From positions 1 through 36,157 of the forward strand of contig JANBVO010000091.1 in assembly GCA_030052745.1 (NCBI GenBank): a stretch of DNA of 36,157 nucleotides, read 5' to 3'. Below the pieces are notes generated by a model. It saw only the letters and a program-made list of their open reading frames with translations, was not told where the DNA came from and did not search any database. The DNA is from Pleurostoma richardsiae (lineage: Eukaryota; Ascomycota; Sordariomycetes; Calosphaeriales; Pleurostomataceae). The position numbers were made by a program, and so were the translations under genes. Shown here piece by piece: positions 33,218-36,157 of the stretch (its first letter is position 1; the number at the start of each line of letters is the position of its first letter).

Positions 33218-35630
33218 GATGATAGGTCTCTAAGCTGTGAGTTATGCGCTCATTCATTGACCCCGAAGAACGGCAGCGTATGACTTACAAGATATCTGTT
33301 GTCTCAAAAAACGCGCTTCTCTTCCTAGCTTTGCCCTTTGCAACGGCAGCAGAAACTTGTCACTGGCCGCAGTCTCGGTGTAAAGAAGACCACGAAGGAG
33401 GTCGGGTAAGAAAATAACGTCAACAGAGGCAAGAAAATAAGTAGGAGATGAAGCTTGAAAATTTTTGGATTCGGTCTCACCGAGCCAACAGCACCCGACA
33501 CTCTACGAGAAGGCAGGGCAGGAGCCGACAGCTTTGATCGGACCCTGACCGACAGCTGCAGGGAAAGAACGGAGAGTCACCGGAGGCCACGAACAGAAAT
33601 ATTGGAAGCGCTAGCGGCCTCCGGCCGATACACGGCGAGAAACGTAGGTAGGTAAGGTAGACTTTGCCTTTACCTTAGGCCGGGTCGGGTAGTTCCAGGG
33701 GCTGTGGACAGCCACTACTTACGCAATCACATATTAATACCTCGTGCCCGGCAGTTCCTGATACATCAGATTGACCTTCCCAAGATCAAGGTAACTCCAA
33801 CTAAAACGGTATATCGAGTCCCACCCCTCTCACCGTAAACGAGTTCAGTTGCGCTGCAATTTGTATAGCAATTCGATCTGTTTCTTGAACACTGGACAAA
33901 GAGCGGGGCGGGACAGATAGGCGGCGCTGCCCGATGGTCCACGAATCTTCCCTTCATATCCACTTGGGAGTAACACCGTCGGTAGCAAAGCAAGGTATAG
34001 CAAAAGCACATAAGCTTACGACGACCAGGTCTAGAGGCGGAAGACGGCATTGAGAAGAGAAGGTGAGCCTCTCATCTCCATCCTAGAGAGCTACACCGCC
34101 GGGTGCATATCTACATACCCCGCCCGTCCTGCGCCGTTTACCGCCACGAATGACCCGGAACCGGAGAGGGCAGTATCACAAAGGTTGCGCCTTGGTCTGC
34201 GTGGTCGGTGTCTTCTCCAATGACAGAAGATCGAGGCGGTCTGTCGACGCGATGAGGGGGTGCGCCACCTTTGCCACTGCCTTCCAAGCAGGATCTTGCC
34301 GTCCCGGCCCAACTTGGGCAGGAAGAGGGTATGGCATGTGGAAGAGTCAATTGGCCGTGGTAAGCAGCGAAAAGACCGAACATTGGGACACCTCTGCCGT
34401 ACACTCCTGACAGAAAGCCCGGGTTACGGAGCCCGGCGATCGGGCTGCCGACTATCCGGGTGCATGTCGTTGTTTCTCAACCCTGACTGTCACCGAGATC
34501 CGTGCCGGGCTTGGCAGACTCATCACATCAGATGGTGCCGAGGGAGTGGGCCGACTCCGGCGGAGCATCGGCGTCGGCTGCCTTGAGGAGCCTCATATTA
34601 TTGCTTGACCCCGTGCTGTGTCTGATAGCTCGTCAAGGCGTCAAGGCGCATCTAGGGGCGGTGATATTCTACATCTCCACTTCAACTGCGTATAAGACGG
34701 CCATGCCCCCATCGCGCCTTACCACACCCGCCTCACCAATAGTCATTGTGACTGCTCACTATACTGAGCCTGGTCATATGAAGCATCCAATCCGTCCTTC
34801 GGCCGTAGAAGCCTCCATTGGGTAGCATGAGCCATCGGGGCAGTCTTCTGAGGTTGAAACCTGTGTCACTTGAGGGTGTCAGGGCAATCTGGGGGCTGTC
34901 TGACGAACAGTAGTTCGCCGCCGTAGCGCTTTCAGCAGCGTGCCAAGCAAGGGGATGGTGATCCAAGTGCCAAATCTGAGATGAAGCCGAAGCATGCGGC
35001 TCTCGGTGCTTTTCAGGGACCAGCGATCACCAGGGGAACCAGCCAACTGAGAGTGTTTGTGGCGTTCAGGGGAAATCTTCCTGCGAGCCAGAATGGTCAG
35101 AGCAGAAGGCAGATTTGCGGTCTGCCGGGGGCTGTGCTTCTTCTGCCTTGGTCTCTGTAGTTGTGCGGTACCTGCGGTCACACGCAAAGATGCAGGTGGC
35201 GCATGTCGCGCGTTCCTGCGTTGATTGGCGCCTCAGCCCCCATTTCACAGCCTTCCCCCAGATCTCACTCGGGAGGGCCAAGACGTCTTGTGCGAGAGCC
35301 GTCGGGCTGCTCCGCCATACTAGGCTTCCTGCTAGGTATCATAGACATCGCCATCTGAAACTGGAGGCAGTCTGTCGTTTTACGAGTTGGTATAATAACG
35401 TAGTGTGTTTGATGGTGAATTGACGATTTGATCCAAGCTCCAAAAGCAGCTCCAAAACAGGCGCATCTACTTACCAGTCATTGGTGACACGAATTCAGGC
35501 ACCAACACAGCAATAGCAAACAACAGCACAAAGGAAACGTCCAGAAGAGGAAGCAGTGAACAGACTACTCCTCCTCCGTCCCTTCATCGCAGCCCCCTTA
35601 CTCGCTGCTTCTTTCTACAGCCATAATAAG
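33218..35630. other. intergenic region before the vWA gene
   Basis: About 2.4 kb between divergent genes, so both promoters lie here. TAGGTAGGTAAGGTAG near 33645 belongs to the same motif class as the GGTACC cluster. Open frames such as 33766-34050 on minus and 34502-34825 on plus have no recognisable content. No RNA gene or mobile element was found. Confidence 0.5.
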
Positions 35631-36157
35631 ATGGTCGACTTTGTTGTGACCTCTCCTACTCACCATCGACACTCCTCCATTATCTCCAACGTCTCTCACA
35701 GCTCGCGGAATTCAACGTCCGTAATGTCCGGCAACAAGAGAAGCCAGATCAGCTCGCGCCTGAGCGTCTGGAAGGGCAGACTGTCGAGATCACCCTCACC
35801 CTCAAGCCCTGGCGGTACCACCGCAGCTACATCCCCGGTCTCAGCTGCACCTAGCCCATTTGGCATCTCCTCGCCTCCCACCCGTCGGCCTCGTAAGCTC
35901 CCCTCCCCGGTCATTTCCTGTCAACGATACCACAGATATATAGAGATATAAAGGCATACTAACGACACTGCTTCATCCAGGTAACGACCCCCCGCCCGCC
36001 TACTCCGAGACCCCCACCGCCGAGTCCGGCCCCACCATCCCCACCCCGGCGGCAGGCGGCCCCGCGGCCCGGCAGCGGGGGGCCTCGCCGTCGCCGTCCC
36101 TCTTCAGCATCTCCACGCCCGAGGACCCCTACGCCTTCCTCTCCGTGTTCGACACCG
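35631..36157 (+). CDS. 5' part of a probable von Willebrand A-domain protein (truncated by window edge)
   Basis: Exon 1 is 35631-35892; exon 2 runs from 35981 past the window end. The intron (88 nt) has a GTAAGC donor, a TACTAAC branch site and a CATCCAG acceptor. The visible 146 residues are Ser/Pro-rich and disordered, with a PPPAYSE stretch that contains a PPAY motif for WW-domain partners. They lead into EDPYAFLSVFDT, the sequence that in many fungal proteins immediately precedes the first strand and metal site of a vWA domain. The domain itself lies beyond the edge, so the call rests on this lead-in. A second in-frame ATG at 35724 is an alternative start. Confidence 0.6.

Noticed and set aside
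1-36157. A biosynthetic, defence or mobile-element system spanning several genes
   Set aside because: The genes are unrelated core functions on alternating strands. No synthase, transposase, terminal repeat or array was seen.

Overview
This is nuclear DNA of a filamentous ascomycete (Pezizomycotina), most likely a Sordariomycete. The support is short introns (about 50-180 nt) with GTAAGT-type donors and CTAAC or CTGAC branch sites, GC-rich spaced genes, fungal-only families (CFEM GPI protein, CYS-3/MetR bZIP, Chl4/Mis15) and microsatellite-like GGTACCT/TAGG sequence between genes. The species cannot be named from the sequence alone. I see no prokaryotic operons, phage, transposase, CRISPR or biosynthetic cluster.

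Layout, left to right. 1-5142: about 5 kb with no recognisable gene, ending in the C/T-rich leader of a kinase gene. 5143-9048 (+): Sak1/Ssp1-type SNF1/AMPK-activating kinase, one intron. 10605-12168 (-): ALG2 mannosyltransferase, two introns. 13083-14348 (-): an eight-cysteine CFEM, GPI-anchored cell-surface protein, five introns. 14349-17950: gene-poor, with a burst of GGTACC motifs. 18309-21236 (-): ribonucleotide reductase large subunit, three introns. 21969 (or 21846)-23459 (+): TatD-family nuclease, divergent from the reductase. 23609-25171 (-): Chl4/Mis15/CENP-N kinetochore protein, tail-to-tail with tatD. 27154-28754 (+): CYS-3/MetR sulfur regulator, split by a 713-nt intron. 29203-29940 (-): conserved, probably mitochondrial, protein of unknown function with a poly-Q tract. 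31098-33217 (-): PLP-dependent class I/II aminotransferase, seven exons. 35631-36157 (+): 5' part of a gene whose product probably carries a von Willebrand A domain, cut by the window edge.

The genes are ordinary housekeeping and regulatory loci (energy/carbon signalling, N-glycosylation, dNTP supply, DNA turnover, chromosome segregation, sulfur control), not one pathway. The clearest functional pairing is the divergent reductase-tatD promoter, which carries an MCB-like ACGCGT and an E2F-like box. Most exon structures below were built by hand from splice signals, frame continuity and family motifs, and the reading frame closes exactly in every complete gene.

I found no convincing undescribed system. 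The best leads are regulatory: overlapping uORFs at the kinase and ALG2 genes, the long CYS-3 intron with an in-frame internal start, an AUG-free CYS-3 leader, a possible dual-start TatD, a five-motif GATA cluster upstream of CHL4, and stop-free introns whose length is a multiple of three in ALG2, RNR1 and the CFEM gene.
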